Source: JANMJD01 sp963828405 | Lineage (GTDB): Bacteria; Actinomycetota; Acidimicrobiia; Acidimicrobiales; Ilumatobacteraceae | Assembly: GCA_963828405.1 (NCBI GenBank) | Contig: CAWHEG010000031.1 | Location: 806,001 to 870,000, forward strand | DNA length: 64,000 bases | Direction of reading: 5' to 3' | Shown: positions 44,542 through 53,066 of the stretch, in pieces | Layout: every line of letters starts with the position of its first letter | Numbering within the stretch: position 1 is the first letter of the stretch | Position numbers and translations under genes: made by a program | Notes under the pieces: generated by a model | The model's input: the letters and a program-made list of their open reading frames with translations, nothing else | Told to the model about the DNA's origin: nothing | The model's database searches: none

Positions 44542-45318
44542 TCAGTCGAGCAGGTGGGCGCGCAGCCCGTCGATCGCCGACGCGTCGACGCCGATCGAGT
44601 GGAGGAACCGCTCGATCGAACCGTGGCGGGCGCGGACCTCGCCCAGCACGTCGAGCAGCGCCCCGGGCAGTGCCGCCATGAAGCCGGGCGGGACGCTGTC
44701 GATGCGTTCGAGCATCGCCGGGCGGTGGACCGCCGCCCAGGCTCGGGTGCGCACCAGGGCGTCGGCGGTCAAGCCGTAGTCGGCGGCGATGTGCTCGTCG
44801 GCGACCCCGACGGCGGCCAGTGCGAGGGCGGCCACGAGTCCCGTGCGGTCCTTGCCCGCCGCGCAGTGGAACACGACCGGGCCGACATCGGCCCGGGCGA
44901 GCAGGGTGATCACGGTGGCGAACCGGTCGGCACCGACGCTGAGCATGTCGAGGTACGCCGACACCAGGAAGTCGTGGGGGTCGCCGGCCGCGGCGTGCTG
45001 CTCGAACGACCAGGTGGCGTCGATGATCGGCACGTGCACGAAGTTGACCGGGGAGTGGTCGGTGGCGAACCGGCCCCACTCTTCGAGCTCGCCGATCGTG
45101 CGCAGATCGATCACCGTGCGCAGGCCCAGCGGTCGGAGCAGTTCATGGTCGCCCTCGGTCAGGTGCTGCAGTCCGTCGGCGCGGAACATCCGCCGCCAGC
45201 GCGTCGTGCGCCCGTCGTCGACCGGGTAACCGCCCAGGTCACGGAAGTTGTGCACGGCGAACAGAGGAACCACCCGACGGTGGTCGGAGCCCACATCGGG
45301 CAGCAGCGGAGTTGTCAT
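44542..45318 (-). CDS. Tyrosine/lipid phosphatase of the PtpB (DSP) family
   Basis: A 258-residue phosphatase. NFRDLGGYPVDDGRTTRWRRMFRADGL is the family start, and VVFHCAAGKDRTGLVAAL is the C-x5-R active site with the extra Lys and Asp typical of mycobacterial PtpB, which removes phosphate from proteins and phosphoinositides. No signal peptide is visible, so it is probably cytoplasmic or exported by another route. ATG 45318 has TACCGT eight bases upstream. Confidence 0.88.
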   Translation of the reverse strand: MTTPLLPDVGSDHRRVVPLFAVHNFRDLGGYPVDDGRTTRWRRMFRADGLQHLTEGDHELLRPLGLRTVIDLRTIGELEEWGRFATDHSPVNFVHVPIIDATWSFEQHAAAGDPHDFLVSAYLDMLSVGADRFATVITLLARADVGPVVFHCAAGKDRTGLVAALALAAVGVADEHIAADYGLTADALVRTRAWAAVHRPAMLERIDSVPPGFMAALPGALLDVLGEVRARHGSIERFLHSIGVDASAIDGLRAHLLD

Positions 45319-45326
45319 CGCCGCCG

Positions 45327-45332
45327 ACGGTA
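45327..45332 (-). promoter_or_regulatory. -10 box of the PtpB-like gene
   Basis: TACCGT on the minus strand ends 8 bases before ATG 45318, without a ribosome site. Confidence 0.45.
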
Positions 45333-45435
45333 CCGGCCGATCCCCAACTCCGAGTGGCGCCGCGGTGGCGCGCGGATGAACCGGCACGGTCAGGTGTCAC
45401 GTCCCGAATGGGCCGGCGGACCGCTTGGCGCTCGT

Positions 45436-45454
45436 TGTTACTGATGGGTAACAT
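45436..45454 (+). promoter_or_regulatory. Inverted-repeat operator overlapping the hbd -10 box
   Basis: TGTTAC-TGATGG-GTAACA (45436-45453) has perfect 6-base arms. The -10 box TAACAT (45449-45454) begins in the right arm and ends 6 bases before ATG 45461. A TetR-like repressor bound to the repeat would block polymerase directly. No matching regulator gene is in the window. Confidence 0.55.
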
Positions 45455-45460
45455 GAGTCG

Positions 45461-46342
45461 ATGGAGCAGGTGACGGTATCGACGGTGGGCATCCTCGGCT
45501 CGGGAATCATGGGCGCCGGGCTGGCCGAGGTGGCGGCACGGGCCGGCTATGCGGTGATCGTGCGCTCGCGGACCGCGGCGGGGGCCGATGCGATGGTCGA
45601 ATCCCTCGCCAAGGCGCTCGCCCGGCAGGTGGCGCGTGGCCGGCTCACCGACACCGAACTGGGTGAGATCGTCGGGCGGGTCACCGCCACCGATGCGCTC
45701 GACGACCTGGCATCGTGCGACCTGGTGATCGAATCGGTGGTCGAGGACCTCGCCGTCAAGAAGGCGCTGTTCGGCCAACTCGACCGGATCGTCCAGCCCG
45801 AGGCGATCCTGGCGACGAACACCTCGACGCTGCCCATCGTCGAGATGGCGATGGTCACCCAACGCCCCGGCCAGGTCTGCGGCCTGCACTTCTTCAACCC
45901 GGCACCGATGATGAAGCTCGTCGAGGTCGTGCGCCCGCTCACCGCCTCGGACGCCACCATCCTGGCCGCCCGGGGCTTCGCCGAGGCATGCGGCAAGGAC
46001 GCCGTCGAGGTCGCCGACCGGGCCGGATTCGTCGTCAATGCGCTGCTCTTCCCCTATCTCAACAACGCCGTGCGGATGCTCGAGCAGGGCACGGCATCGC
46101 TGGACGACATCGACACGGCGATGCGCGGCGGCTGCAACTTCCCGATGGGGCCGTTCGCCCTGCTCGACCTGGTCGGCCTCGACACCTCGCTGGCCATCCT
46201 CGATGCCCTGTACCTGGAGTTCCGCGACCCCAACTACGCGGCCGTCCCGACGCTGCGCCGGATGGTTGCCGCCGGCCTGCTCGGCCGCAAGACCGGACGC
46301 GGCTTCCACGACTATCGCGTCGCGTCGGCCGCCGGCGGGTGA
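45461..46342 (+). CDS. hbd: 3-hydroxybutyryl-CoA dehydrogenase
   Basis: A 293-residue NAD(P)-dependent 3-hydroxyacyl-CoA dehydrogenase. The Rossmann motif VGILGSGIMGAGLAEVAARAGY, the catalytic His in CGLHFFNPAPMMKLVEVV, and NALLFPYLNNAVRML with GCNFPMGPFALLDLVGLD are diagnostic. It acts in fatty acid or phenylacetate-type beta-oxidation. It is leaderless, and the operator over its -10 box suggests substrate-induced expression. The stop overlaps the start of aat, so the two are coupled although unrelated in function. Confidence 0.92.
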   Translation: MEQVTVSTVGILGSGIMGAGLAEVAARAGYAVIVRSRTAAGADAMVESLAKALARQVARGRLTDTELGEIVGRVTATDALDDLASCDLVIESVVEDLAVKKALFGQLDRIVQPEAILATNTSTLPIVEMAMVTQRPGQVCGLHFFNPAPMMKLVEVVRPLTASDATILAARGFAEACGKDAVEVADRAGFVVNALLFPYLNNAVRMLEQGTASLDDIDTAMRGGCNFPMGPFALLDLVGLDTSLAILDALYLEFRDPNYAAVPTLRRMVAAGLLGRKTGRGFHDYRVASAAGG

Positions 46343-47013
46343 CGCGCTGGAACGATGGCGTGGCCGGCTGGGACGACATCCCGATCGAGCCGCCGCCATC
46401 GCAATGGGCCTTCCCCGACCCGAGCGATGCGGTCGAGGACCTCGTCGCGATCGGTGCGGATCTCACCCCCGGGACGCTGCTCAACGCCTATCGTGCGGCC
46501 TACTTCCCGATGCCCCACGGTCGACGCCGGATCGGTTGGTGGTCACCCGATCCCCGCGGCGTGCTCTTGCCCGGTGGACTGCGCATCACCCGTTCGATGC
46601 GCCAGAGCGCCCGGCGGTTCGAGATCCGTGTCGACAGCGCCTTCCGTGGCGTGATCGAGGCGTGCGGCGACCCGCGCCGCCCCCACGGGTGGATCACCCC
46701 GGCGGTCGTCGACGCCTACGAGCGGCTTCACCAGCTCGGCTGGGCCCACAGCATCGAGGTCGTCGACGCCGACGGCGTGCTGGCCGGCGGGCTGTACGGC
46801 GTGCGGCTCGGCCGGTTGTTCGCCGGTGAATCGATGTTCCACCACCGACGCGATGCATCCAAGGTGGCGCTGATGGCGCTGGTCGAGCTGATGGACGCCT
46901 CGGCGATGACGGTGCTCGACGTGCAGTGGGCCACGGACCACCTCCGCTCCCTCGGGGTCGTCGAGGTGTCCCGACGCCACTACCTCACCCTGCTCGCCGA
47001 GGCCCTGGCGTGA
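46339..47013 (+). CDS. aat: Leucyl/phenylalanyl-tRNA-protein transferase
   Basis: A 224-residue transferase that adds Leu or Phe to proteins with N-terminal Arg or Lys, marking them for ClpS/ClpAP. Signatures are NAYRAAYFPMPHGRRRIGWWSPDPRG, FAGESMFHHRRDASKVALM and VVEVSRRHYLTLL. The start at GTG 46339 overlaps the hbd stop. The stop overlaps the next gene's start (GTGA), continuing the operon. Confidence 0.93.
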   Translation: MTRWNDGVAGWDDIPIEPPPSQWAFPDPSDAVEDLVAIGADLTPGTLLNAYRAAYFPMPHGRRRIGWWSPDPRGVLLPGGLRITRSMRQSARRFEIRVDSAFRGVIEACGDPRRPHGWITPAVVDAYERLHQLGWAHSIEVVDADGVLAGGLYGVRLGRLFAGESMFHHRRDASKVALMALVELMDASAMTVLDVQWATDHLRSLGVVEVSRRHYLTLLAEALA

Positions 47014-48128
47014 CGAGCAGGCGCCGGCTCGGCGCGGCGGTACTCGTCGCCTGGTCGATCGCCGGGTGTGGTCGGGGGGCCGACCCCGGGACTGAAGCCC
47101 GTCAGCGGTTGTTGGCCCGGTTGGGCGGGGCCGAGCCGGCACGCGGCGACGAGGTGTTCGAGGTGTGGGTCTGCCACGTACCTGCCGACACCGTCGACGC
47201 GCTCTACCAACCCGGCCTTCCCCGGCTGGCCATCGACCCGGCAGTCGTCGCCCGACTGCTCGACGAGCACGTCGGCCGGTACTTCGCCACGATCTCGGGT
47301 GGTCGCTACCGGCCCGGCTTCCGACCGGGCGGCGAGGTGTCCCTCGGCGTGGCCGACGACTCCCAGGACTGCGCCGACCTGGCACTCGACGGGGCGCGAG
47401 CCGACAGTGACGCCGTACTGCTGGTCGCCGACGCCGAGCACGCCGGCGACCGCCCGGGCGGCTGGGGGCGCCCGGCGAACCCCCGCTGCCGGGGCCGACG
47501 ATGCCCGGCGGGCGAGTCGCGACGGGCGGTCTACGTCGGCGCCGGCGATTTCCACCTCGACTGGGGGCCGGTGCCCGCACTCGATCTGATCGAGCACGAG
47601 ATCGGCCACAGTCTCGGTTGGCCGCATTCGGCCGCCCCCGGCCCCGGCGGCGAGCACGCCAGCCCGCTCGACCTGATGAGCGATTCGGCGGCGCCGCGTG
47701 CGGTCGACGCCGCCCGCCGCGACGGTCCGGACGTGCTGGCCGTCGAACGGCTGCTCGCCGGCTGGCTGACGCCCGACGAGGTGGTCGGGGTGACGCCGGT
47801 GAGCGGCCGTGTGGCGCTGGACGCCTCCTCGGCGGGCGGTGCGGCGCGCGGCTGGCCGCGGCTCGCCGTCGGCTCGCTCGGCGGTGACCGCGTCGTGACG
47901 ATCGAGGCGGTGGCCGCCGTCGGTTACGACGATCACCTCCCCAGCGGTGGGATCTCACTGCACGTCATCGACCTGGCGGCCGAGCCGTTGCTCCCGACGG
48001 TGCTCGTCGACGCGCCCGAAGGCCTGCTGCGCGTCGGGGAGGCCTGGCAGGACGACGTCCTGCGGATCGAGGTGGTCGGCCCGACGGAGGTGGTGGTCGG
48101 CATCCCGTCGACCGACGGCACGCCATAG
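47010..48128 (+). CDS. Exported zincin metalloprotease-like lipoprotein
   Basis: A 372-residue exported protein. RRRLGAAVLVAWSIAGCGRG has a signal peptide with lipobox (IAGC). The zinc site is LIEHEIGHSLGWPHSA near residue 215: an HExxHxxGxxH motif of metzincins. Downstream LDLMSD may supply the Met-turn. The remainder is beta-rich and unassigned; a Cys-rich loop (NPRCRGRRCPAGES) precedes the site. The substrate is unknown. It is coupled to aat by GTGA overlap and followed by two further exported proteins. Confidence 0.75.
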   Translation: MTSRRRLGAAVLVAWSIAGCGRGADPGTEARQRLLARLGGAEPARGDEVFEVWVCHVPADTVDALYQPGLPRLAIDPAVVARLLDEHVGRYFATISGGRYRPGFRPGGEVSLGVADDSQDCADLALDGARADSDAVLLVADAEHAGDRPGGWGRPANPRCRGRRCPAGESRRAVYVGAGDFHLDWGPVPALDLIEHEIGHSLGWPHSAAPGPGGEHASPLDLMSDSAAPRAVDAARRDGPDVLAVERLLAGWLTPDEVVGVTPVSGRVALDASSAGGAARGWPRLAVGSLGGDRVVTIEAVAAVGYDDHLPSGGISLHVIDLAAEPLLPTVLVDAPEGLLRVGEAWQDDVLRIEVVGPTEVVVGIPSTDGTP

Positions 48129-48174
48129 CGGACGGGCGGCTTCGGTGTGACTGGATTTCCCTACGACTGAAAGT

Positions 48175-48189
48175 AGTGTAATCGACACT
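48175..48189. promoter_or_regulatory. Small inverted repeat and -10 box before the amine-oxidase-like gene
   Basis: AGTGT-AATCG-ACACT has perfect 5-base arms, and TAGTGT (48174-48179) resembles a -10 box about 26 bases before ATG 48205. Weak evidence. Confidence 0.3.
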
Positions 48190-48204
48190 GAATGTGATGT
48201 TTGG

Positions 48205-49701
48205 ATGTCGGGAGCGGACGGGCGAGTGGAACATCGAATGCCGGCGATGGTTGCCCTGGCGATCCTCACCGTCGGCGGCGCGCTCGGTCCGGCGGATCGG
48301 CTCGGGCCGCCGACCGCGCCCACGGCTCCGTCGAGCGGGGACCAACCGATCACGCCCGACCTGCCGACCTCGGCGACCTACCAACCCGATCTCGATCAGG
48401 CGGAGTCGGAACGGGCCATCGCTACCGCCCGCGCCGAGCTGGGTGCGGAGCCCGACGCCGGGCTGGGTGCCGATCCGGGCGTCGAGTCGGGCCGGCGTTC
48501 CCCCGGGGGGACGGGTGTCGTCGGCCACGCCATCCTCGCCTACCCCGCCGACGTCGACCGGCCGTTCTTCGCCGATCGGATCGTCTACGTCACCTTCCAC
48601 CGCACGATCGCCGCTGATCCGTTCGCCGGGGCCTGGGTCGATCTGACCGCCGGTTCGATCGTCGGCAGCTGGGGGCCCGACGCGCCGGAGGTTCCCGACG
48701 CGCCCGAGGTTCCCGACGCGCCCGAGGTTTCCGACGCGCCCGAGGTTTCCGACGCGCCCGAGGTTCGGCCGGCGGCCGCCGCCGCGGGCACCGGACTGCT
48801 CGGCGAGCCCGGTCCCCGCGTCCGATGGGGCGGCTGGTCGATGTCGACCGAGGTGTCGGCCCTCGAGGAGGGTCTGGCGCTGCGCGAGCTGCGGTTCAAC
48901 GGGCACCTGATCGCCGCCAAGTTGTCGATGCCGGTGATGGCCGTCGTCTACGCCGGCGGTGTCTGCGGACCCTTCGCCGACCGGATCGGGCGGCCGCTGC
49001 TCGACGTCGACTGGGCCGACGGCCGCTCGATGGTCTACCGGGAGGTGGTCATCGACGGGGAGGTCTGGCGTGAACTCGGGGTGCGCAACCAGATCGGCGA
49101 CTACGACCTGTACCAGTCGTACGTGTTCTCGGCGAACGGCGTGCTCGAGGCGCGCCTCTCCGGCAGCGGTCTGCAGTGCCTGGCCGATCACGAGCACCAC
49201 CCGACGTTCTTCCTCGACGCCGACATCGACGGCCCGGCCGACGATCAGGTGGCGCCGGCCGATGGAGGGCCGCCGGCGACGGAGGTCGACGGTGCGCTCG
49301 GGTCGGGCTGGTCGGTGACGGACCTGGTGACCGGGACCCGCCTCGACGTCGGTCCGGCGCGCGAGGTGGTCCCCGGTCCGGCATCGGGGGGCCTGCCGGC
49401 GACCGGCGCCCAACTGATCGGGGTGCGCCGGTACCGTCCCACCGAGGATGCCGGGTGGCGGTGGGGTGCCAGGGTCGGCTACCTCCCGTACGCCGACCAC
49501 GAGGCGCTCGCCGCGTCCGACGTGGCCGTCTGGTACCAGGCGACCATGCCCCACCGGGCGAGCGACGGCGCGGCCCATTGGCACACGACCGGGATGCGCC
49601 TCACGGTCACCGTCAATGGCCGGATCCCCGGCCTCGCGCCCGAGCTGAACGGCGCAGCCATCGCCACCACTGGACCATGGATGAGTGCTATACGTGGTTG
49701 A
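48205..49701 (+). CDS. Exported copper-amine-oxidase-like protein with Pro/Asp/Glu repeats
   Basis: About 498 residues. A hydrophobic stretch (MVALAILTVGGALG) near the N-terminus suggests export. A linker with five copies of a six-residue P/S-D-A-P-E-V unit is at 48676-48765. The C-terminal half resembles the catalytic domain of copper amine oxidases: NQIGDYDLYQSYVF where T-x-x-N-Y-D/E-Y is expected, HEHHPTFFLDADIDGPADD where H-x-H copper ligands lie, and SDVAVWYQATMPHR near the third ligand. The consensus Asn before the topaquinone Tyr is Asp here. Alternative starts are GTG 48223 and ATG 48238. Activity is unproved. Confidence 0.6.
   Translation: MSGADGRVEHRMPAMVALAILTVGGALGPADRLGPPTAPTAPSSGDQPITPDLPTSATYQPDLDQAESERAIATARAELGAEPDAGLGADPGVESGRRSPGGTGVVGHAILAYPADVDRPFFADRIVYVTFHRTIAADPFAGAWVDLTAGSIVGSWGPDAPEVPDAPEVPDAPEVSDAPEVSDAPEVRPAAAAAGTGLLGEPGPRVRWGGWSMSTEVSALEEGLALRELRFNGHLIAAKLSMPVMAVVYAGGVCGPFADRIGRPLLDVDWADGRSMVYREVVIDGEVWRELGVRNQIGDYDLYQSYVFSANGVLEARLSGSGLQCLADHEHHPTFFLDADIDGPADDQVAPADGGPPATEVDGALGSGWSVTDLVTGTRLDVGPAREVVPGPASGGLPATGAQLIGVRRYRPTEDAGWRWGARVGYLPYADHEALAASDVAVWYQATMPHRASDGAAHWHTTGMRLTVTVNGRIPGLAPELNGAAIATTGPWMSAIRG
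48676..48765 (+). repeat. Five 18-base tandem repeats inside the amine-oxidase-like gene
   Basis: Five in-frame copies of an 18-base unit of type CCCGACGCGCCCGAGGTT (copies vary in the first codon and one other base) encode P/S-D-A-P-E-V. Adjacent copies are nearly identical, so copy number could change by slippage without loss of frame. Confidence 0.9.
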
Positions 49702-49784
49702 TCATGCACTCTAGGTTGTCAATCTGATAGAAGTAGGGCAACCACTTGTCGCTGAAAGCGGCTGAGCAAACGCTGAGAGGGCGG

Positions 49785-51845
49785 ATGATGCGTAACTCGA
49801 GGATTGTGGCGGCGGTCTTGCTCGCCGGACTGACGGCCTTCCCGGGCGGCTCGGCCCAGGCGGCGGGAGCGATCACGATCACCCCCGAATGCCGAGTGCT
49901 CGCCGCCGGGAGGAACGACAACGGTCAACTCGGCGACGGAACGATCGTCGATCGCACCTCACCCGTCTCGTTCCTCCTGCCGACGACCGAGAGCGCCCGC
50001 GACATCGCCATCGCCTCGGGCGCCTCCGCCCCCGGCGTGAGCGTGCTCACCTATTCCGGCAAGGTGTACTCGGCCGGTCTCAACAACCACGGCCAACTCG
50101 GCGACGGCACGACCGTCGACCGTTCGACGCCGGTCGTCTTCGCCCTCCCGGCCGGCGAACTGGCCGCCCGGGTGTTCCCGGGGGGCAACACCACCTACGT
50201 GCTGACCGTCTCGGGGCGGGTCTTCGGAGCCGGCCGGAACCAGAAGGGCCAACTCGGCGACGGCACGACCGTTTCGCGTCCGGTACCGGTGGCGATGAAC
50301 CTGCCGGCCGGCGAGGTGGCCGTGTCGGTGGTCCCCGGGCTCGAATCGGCCTACATCGTGTCGGCATCCGGCGTGCTGTACGCCGTGGGCGGCAACTACT
50401 TCGGCCAGTTCGGCCAGGGCCATCAGGCCGACTCGGTCACGCCCGTGGTGTTCCCCCTCCCACCCGGATCGGTGGTCGTCGACGCCGTCGAGGGGAGCGA
50501 CGCACTCTTCGTGCTGACCTCCGACGGCGCCGTGTTCGGCGCCGGGACGAACGCCTTCGGGCAACTCGGCGACGGCACGACGACCAACTCCCCTGTTCCC
50601 GTGCGCTTCGGGCTGCCGGCAGGCGAGATCGCCGCGCAGATCTACCCGAGCAGCGGCACGACGTTCGTGCGCACGGTGTCGGGGCGTGTCTACGGCGCCG
50701 GGTACAACGCCCGTGGTCAGCTCGGTGACGGAACGACGGCCACCCAGGCGACACCGGTGCGGTTCACGCTCCCGGCCGGGCAGCTCGTCTCGTCGATCCA
50801 TCCCGGGCCGGACCGGCTGTACACGCTGACCAGGTCGGGACAGGTCTTCGGCGCCGGCGCCAACGAGACGGGCCAACTGGGCATCGGCTCGGTGACCGAC
50901 GCCCCGACCCCGACGCGGATGCTCCTGCCCGCCTCCGAGACCGTCGTCGAGGCGGATCCGACCGTCGACGCGGCGTTCGTCCGCACGGCTTCCGGACGTG
51001 TCTACTCGATGGGCGCCAACGGGTTCGGCTACCTCGGCGACGGCACCTACAGCACGCGGACCTCCCCGGTGCGCTGGGGGCTGCCGGCGACCGAGACGGC
51101 CATCGAGGTGTCGCCCGCCCTCGGCTACGTGTTCGTCACGACGGCATCGGGCACCGCCTACGGCGCCGGATGGAACCTGGCGGGCAACCTCGGCGACGGG
51201 ACCGATGTCAACCAGCCGAGCCCGGTCCGCCGTCTCGCCGGGCTCGGCACACGCGTCGTCTCCACCCGATCGATCCTGTCGAAGCACTCCTTCTCGTACG
51301 GCCTGACGTGCCGTCGCACCGGCACGCTGGCGGTGACGACGACGTCGACGGCGGGTCCGGTGCCGGACCACTGGGAGGTCAGCGTCGGCTCATCCAACTG
51401 CCAGGTGCCGTCGGCCACGGGTTCGGTCCCGGGCGCCGGTGGCGCCATCGACTTCCAGACCATGCCGGTGTTCATGCCCGACGGCGTCACCAAGTGTCTC
51501 TACGCCGTGACGGTGGGGGCGGCCGACGGTTGGACGACCGGCTGCCTGGAGCCCTCCTACACGCTGGTCGACGCCGGGGTGACCGCGGCAGGCGTGTGCA
51601 ACACGGCCATCGTTCCTCCGCCGACCACGGCGCCACCCGGTCCGGCGACGACGCTCCTGGCGGGCGTGCTGCCCTCCAATCCCTCGATCCCGGCCGCGGT
51701 CCTCCTCCCCGAGACCGGTTCGGGCCCGGTCGGCGGCGCCTCGCTCGTCGGTCTCGGCTTCCTCGGGGTCGGGATGCTGGTTGTGCTCGGGACCCGCCGC
51801 CGGCCCGCCGTGGTCCCCGCCGTTGTCAGGGTCCGGCAGCGCTGA
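49785..51845 (+). CDS. Cell-wall-anchored RCC1-repeat protein with LPETG sorting signal
   Basis: A 686-residue exported protein. After a signal peptide (VAAVLLAGLTAFPGG-SAQA) come about nine RCC1 repeats of roughly 45-50 residues with the pattern VFGAGxNxxGQLGDGTT, forming a beta-propeller. A C-terminal Ig-like region with four Cys follows, then a Pro/Thr stretch (PPPTTAPPGPATT) and LLPETGSGP with a membrane span (ASLVGLGFLGVGMLVVLG) and an Arg tail: a complete sortase signal. It is therefore displayed on the cell wall. The ligand is unknown. ATG 49785 or 49788 starts the gene. A sortase is not in the window. Confidence 0.88.
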   Translation: MMRNSRIVAAVLLAGLTAFPGGSAQAAGAITITPECRVLAAGRNDNGQLGDGTIVDRTSPVSFLLPTTESARDIAIASGASAPGVSVLTYSGKVYSAGLNNHGQLGDGTTVDRSTPVVFALPAGELAARVFPGGNTTYVLTVSGRVFGAGRNQKGQLGDGTTVSRPVPVAMNLPAGEVAVSVVPGLESAYIVSASGVLYAVGGNYFGQFGQGHQADSVTPVVFPLPPGSVVVDAVEGSDALFVLTSDGAVFGAGTNAFGQLGDGTTTNSPVPVRFGLPAGEIAAQIYPSSGTTFVRTVSGRVYGAGYNARGQLGDGTTATQATPVRFTLPAGQLVSSIHPGPDRLYTLTRSGQVFGAGANETGQLGIGSVTDAPTPTRMLLPASETVVEADPTVDAAFVRTASGRVYSMGANGFGYLGDGTYSTRTSPVRWGLPATETAIEVSPALGYVFVTTASGTAYGAGWNLAGNLGDGTDVNQPSPVRRLAGLGTRVVSTRSILSKHSFSYGLTCRRTGTLAVTTTSTAGPVPDHWEVSVGSSNCQVPSATGSVPGAGGAIDFQTMPVFMPDGVTKCLYAVTVGAADGWTTGCLEPSYTLVDAGVTAAGVCNTAIVPPPTTAPPGPATTLLAGVLPSNPSIPAAVLLPETGSGPVGGASLVGLGFLGVGMLVVLGTRRRPAVVPAVVRVRQR

Positions 51846-51881
51846 GATCAGTGCGTCGCTGAACAGGGGGCGGCCGCCGGC

Positions 51882-51906
51882 CCCGATGACGACGACCCGC
51901 ATCGGG
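51882..51906. terminator. Hairpin between convergent RCC1 and prenyl synthase genes
   Basis: CCCGATG and CATCGGG (51882-51888 and 51900-51906) form a 7-base-pair stem with an 11-base loop. It lies between two convergent genes and lacks a T tract, so a terminator role is only suggested by position. Confidence 0.3.
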
Positions 51907-52962
51907 TCAGGAGTTCCGCCAGGCGACGTAGCGGGCCAGTTCCTCGAGCGCTCGGCACGCGGGGCCATCGAGCCCGGTGGCCCCGAGGGCGTCCAGCGCG
52001 CCGGTGGTCAGCCGGTCGATCTCGCCCTCGAGTTCGGCCAGCGCCCCGGTTTCGATCAACACCGCCTGGATCCGGGCGATGTCCGCCTCGTCGAGGTCGG
52101 GTCTGCCGACACGGTCGAGCACCGCCCGCTGGGCGGCGTCAGCCCGTTCCGTGGCGATCGCCAGCAGCGGTGTGGGCTTGCCCTCGCGCAGGTCGTCACC
52201 GACGGGCTTGCCGGTGACCACCTCGTCGCCGAACGCGCCGAGCACGTCGTCACGCATCTGGAAGGCGTCGCCGAGCGGCAGGCCGTACGCCGACAGGCCG
52301 GGCAGCATCGCCTCGTTGGCCGGGTCGGCGAGCATTGCCCCGAGGTGGAGCGGGCGTTCGACGGTGTACTTGGCGCTCTTGAACCGGGCGATGCGCTCGG
52401 CGGTCGGTCGGCTGCGCTCGGAGCGGGCGGTGCCGAGGATGTCGAGGTACTGACCGACGTTGAGCTCGATGCGCAGCTCGCTCCACAGCCGCCGCGCGGC
52501 GACCGGAGCGTCGTGGAGCAGGCGGTCGGCGTAGACGAAGGCGAGGTCGCCGACGAGGATGGCGACCCCTTCGCCGAAACGTCGGGGCTCGCCGGCCCAG
52601 CCGCCGCCGGCGTGGAGGTCGGCGAAGGCGAGGTGGGTCGTGCGCTCCCCACGGCGGGTCGACGATCCGTCCATCACGTCGTCGTGGAACAGGGCGAAGG
52701 CGTGGAGCAACTCGAAGGCCGCACCGGCGTCGACCCAGGCCCGATCGTCCGGTGAACCGCCGTAGCCGACGAAGCCCCAGTAGCAGAATGCCGGGCGCAG
52801 GCGCTTGCCACCGGCGACGACGAGCTGGCGGATGGCGCCGAGAGGGGATCCGAGATCGTCGTCGAGCGCCGACCAACGTGCCTGCTCGTCGTCGAGGAGC
52901 GCAATGAGACGGGCCTCGACGGTCTGCGCGATCGACGTCAGCGAGGCCGGGGGGGACGGCAC
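51907..52962 (-). CDS. Polyprenyl (geranylgeranyl-type) diphosphate synthase
   Basis: A 351-residue trans-prenyltransferase. The first Asp-rich motif is FALFHDDVMDGSSTRRG and the second QMRDDVLGAFGDE; GGKRLRPAF binds IPP and KSAKYTVERPL lies between them. Two residues between the Asp pairs in DDVMD indicate a geranylgeranyl/farnesyl-type short- to medium-chain enzyme as in actinobacteria. The product length cannot be set by eye. GTG 52962 has TAGCCT six bases upstream and no ribosome site. Confidence 0.9.
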   Translation of the reverse strand: MPSPPASLTSIAQTVEARLIALLDDEQARWSALDDDLGSPLGAIRQLVVAGGKRLRPAFCYWGFVGYGGSPDDRAWVDAGAAFELLHAFALFHDDVMDGSSTRRGERTTHLAFADLHAGGGWAGEPRRFGEGVAILVGDLAFVYADRLLHDAPVAARRLWSELRIELNVGQYLDILGTARSERSRPTAERIARFKSAKYTVERPLHLGAMLADPANEAMLPGLSAYGLPLGDAFQMRDDVLGAFGDEVVTGKPVGDDLREGKPTPLLAIATERADAAQRAVLDRVGRPDLDEADIARIQAVLIETGALAELEGEIDRLTTGALDALGATGLDGPACRALEELARYVAWRNS

Positions 52963-52968
52963 GCCCCC

Positions 52969-52974
52969 AGGCTA
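52969..52974 (-). promoter_or_regulatory. -10 box of the prenyl synthase gene
   Basis: TAGCCT on the minus strand is 6 bases before GTG 52962. The hexamer repeat begins 14 bases farther upstream. Confidence 0.5.
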
Positions 52975-52987
52975 GGCAGGTTTCGTC

Positions 52988-53022
<35 letters not shown>

Positions 53023-53066
53023 GCACGGCCGGAGCGTCGCCCGCCCCGTGTCGACGGCACTCGCCG

